A stretch of 64,000 nt of DNA, from the NCBI RefSeq assembly GCF_964340395.1, contig NC_135560.1, positions 18,386,598 through 18,450,597 on the forward strand, written 5' to 3'. The position numbers and the translations under genes are program-made. The notes beneath the pieces are model-generated. The model was given only the letters and a program-made list of their open reading frames with translations, searched no databases and was not told the origin of the DNA. Source of the DNA: Glandiceps talaboti (lineage: Eukaryota > Hemichordata > Enteropneusta > Spengelidae). This document shows positions 63,318-64,000 of this stretch, in pieces; position 1 is the stretch's first letter; every line of letters begins with the position of its first letter.

Positions 63318-63516
63318 AACAAACAAACAGACAGACAAACAAACAAACAAACAAACAAACAAACAGATAGGCGGGGGGATAATATACTATAACCATCCAT
63401 GCAAAGCATACGTTTTGTATGGATGAGTATATATAGAAATATATAGTATATTATTAACCCCCATGCATAATGATGTTTTGTTTGTTTATTTGTTGGTAAC
63501 ACGGTTCCTTGGCTCC
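63187..63516. mobile_element. MITE-like element, copy 1
   Basis: Terminal inverted repeats GGGAGCCCAGGAACCGTG (63187) and its near reverse complement ending at 63516. The interior is itself near-palindromic (GATAATATACTATA...TATAGTATATTATTA). A (CAAA)n/(CAGA)n expansion at 63209-63365 lengthens this copy. Confidence 0.8.
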
Positions 63517-63543
63517 AAAATGGAAACATCGAGTTTATCCATA

Positions 63544-63753
63544 GGGAGCCCAGGAACCGTGTTACAAACAAACAAACAAACAAACAAACAAGTAAACAAA
63601 CATATAGGCGGGGGATAATATACTATAACCATCCATGCAAAGCATACGTTTTGTATGGATGAGTATATATAGAAATATATAGTATATTATTAACCCCCAT
63701 GCATAATGATGTTTTGTTTGTTTATTTGTTGGTAACACGGTTCCTTGGCTCCC
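63544..63753. mobile_element. MITE-like element, copy 2
   Basis: Same ends and interior as copy 1, 210 bp, with a short CAAA run. The 27 bp before it (63517-63543) match the 27 bp before copy 1 (63160-63186) at all but one base, so flank plus element are duplicated in tandem. Confidence 0.8.
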
Positions 63754-64000
63754 TGTGGTGCAGCCAACGAAGCTGTTAACTTTCGTTGACGATTTTATCA
63801 TTGAGAGTAATTGTATCAGCAGGAAGGGAAAACAGTTGGTATTTTCAGTAGGAAAAACTTGTATTTCAGTTGATCATGGGTAGGTATATGGGGAGAAAGG
63901 AAAGATATCGGCAATACGGGCTATTATAGTAGAATTCAATAAAATGTCATATCCTCTGATCCAGAGTGATTTCCTTGTTTTTTTAATGACGTTAGATTAG
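63754..64000. other. Unassigned sequence
   Basis: No supported feature. An ATGG followed by GTAGGT at about 63878 could be read as a start plus donor on the + strand, but nothing else supports a gene. Confidence 0.3.

Noticed and set aside
63127-63801. Open frames with NKQT or VCLF repeats
   Set aside because: Translated CAAA/CAGA microsatellite inside the MITE copies.
63860-63900. Possible first exon of a divergent gene (ATGG then GTAGGT)
   Set aside because: A single ATG and donor-like string is not enough, and the sequence to the window end shows no second exon.

Overview
This is animal nuclear DNA: AT-rich, full of microsatellites, minisatellites, LINE fragments and short interspersed repeats. 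It is dominated by one very large multi-exon gene on the minus strand. I recognise the gene as HERC1, the giant RCC1/SPRY/UBA/WD40/HECT E3 ubiquitin ligase. I could assemble the whole coding sequence from the start codon (60436) to the stop (11217). It has 70 coding exons plus one non-coding first exon. All are joined by GT-AG introns, all junction phases agree, and the predicted protein is 5009 residues. Introns are mostly 0.2-1 kb, far shorter than in mammals, which suggests a compact non-vertebrate animal. Resemblance to vertebrate HERC1 is high in the RCC1, SPRY and HECT domains. I cannot name the species; a marine invertebrate such as a non-vertebrate deuterostome or lophotrochozoan would fit.

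Layout, in gene order (right to left). 63187-63753 holds two tandem copies of a small inverted-repeat (MITE-like) element upstream of the gene. 62727-62757 carries an NRF1-like and a YY1-like site, followed by non-coding exon 1 and a 2.2 kb first intron. 59507-60436 is the long first coding exon. 54739-58864 encodes the first RCC1-like domain (RLD1). 43430-54626 encodes the helical region and a variable linker, and includes a 90-nt exon with a PPPY motif and a 1 kb CTGTA pentanucleotide array. 36562-39310 encodes SPRY and an acidic linker. 33024-36145 encodes a Ser/Thr-rich linker and UBA. 26131-32178 encodes an acidic segment, a Cys/His zinc-binding-like segment and a helical region. 22218-26461 encodes the WD40 propeller. 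16375-21064 encodes RLD2. 11217-15514 encodes HECT, with the catalytic cysteine in the last exon (residue 4959). The 3' UTR and about 10 kb of non-coding flank fill 1-11216.

The protein would work as a single polypeptide. The RLDs contact small GTPases and membranes, SPRY, UBA and WD40 bind partners or ubiquitin, and the C-terminal HECT domain forms the ubiquitin thioester. No second protein-coding gene, tRNA, rRNA or CRISPR array is supported. The most unusual items are a possible 21-nt in-frame micro-exon made by a local duplication just before HECT, the PPPY exon, a perfect 74-bp-arm hairpin set between two TA arrays, and the tandem MITE pair.
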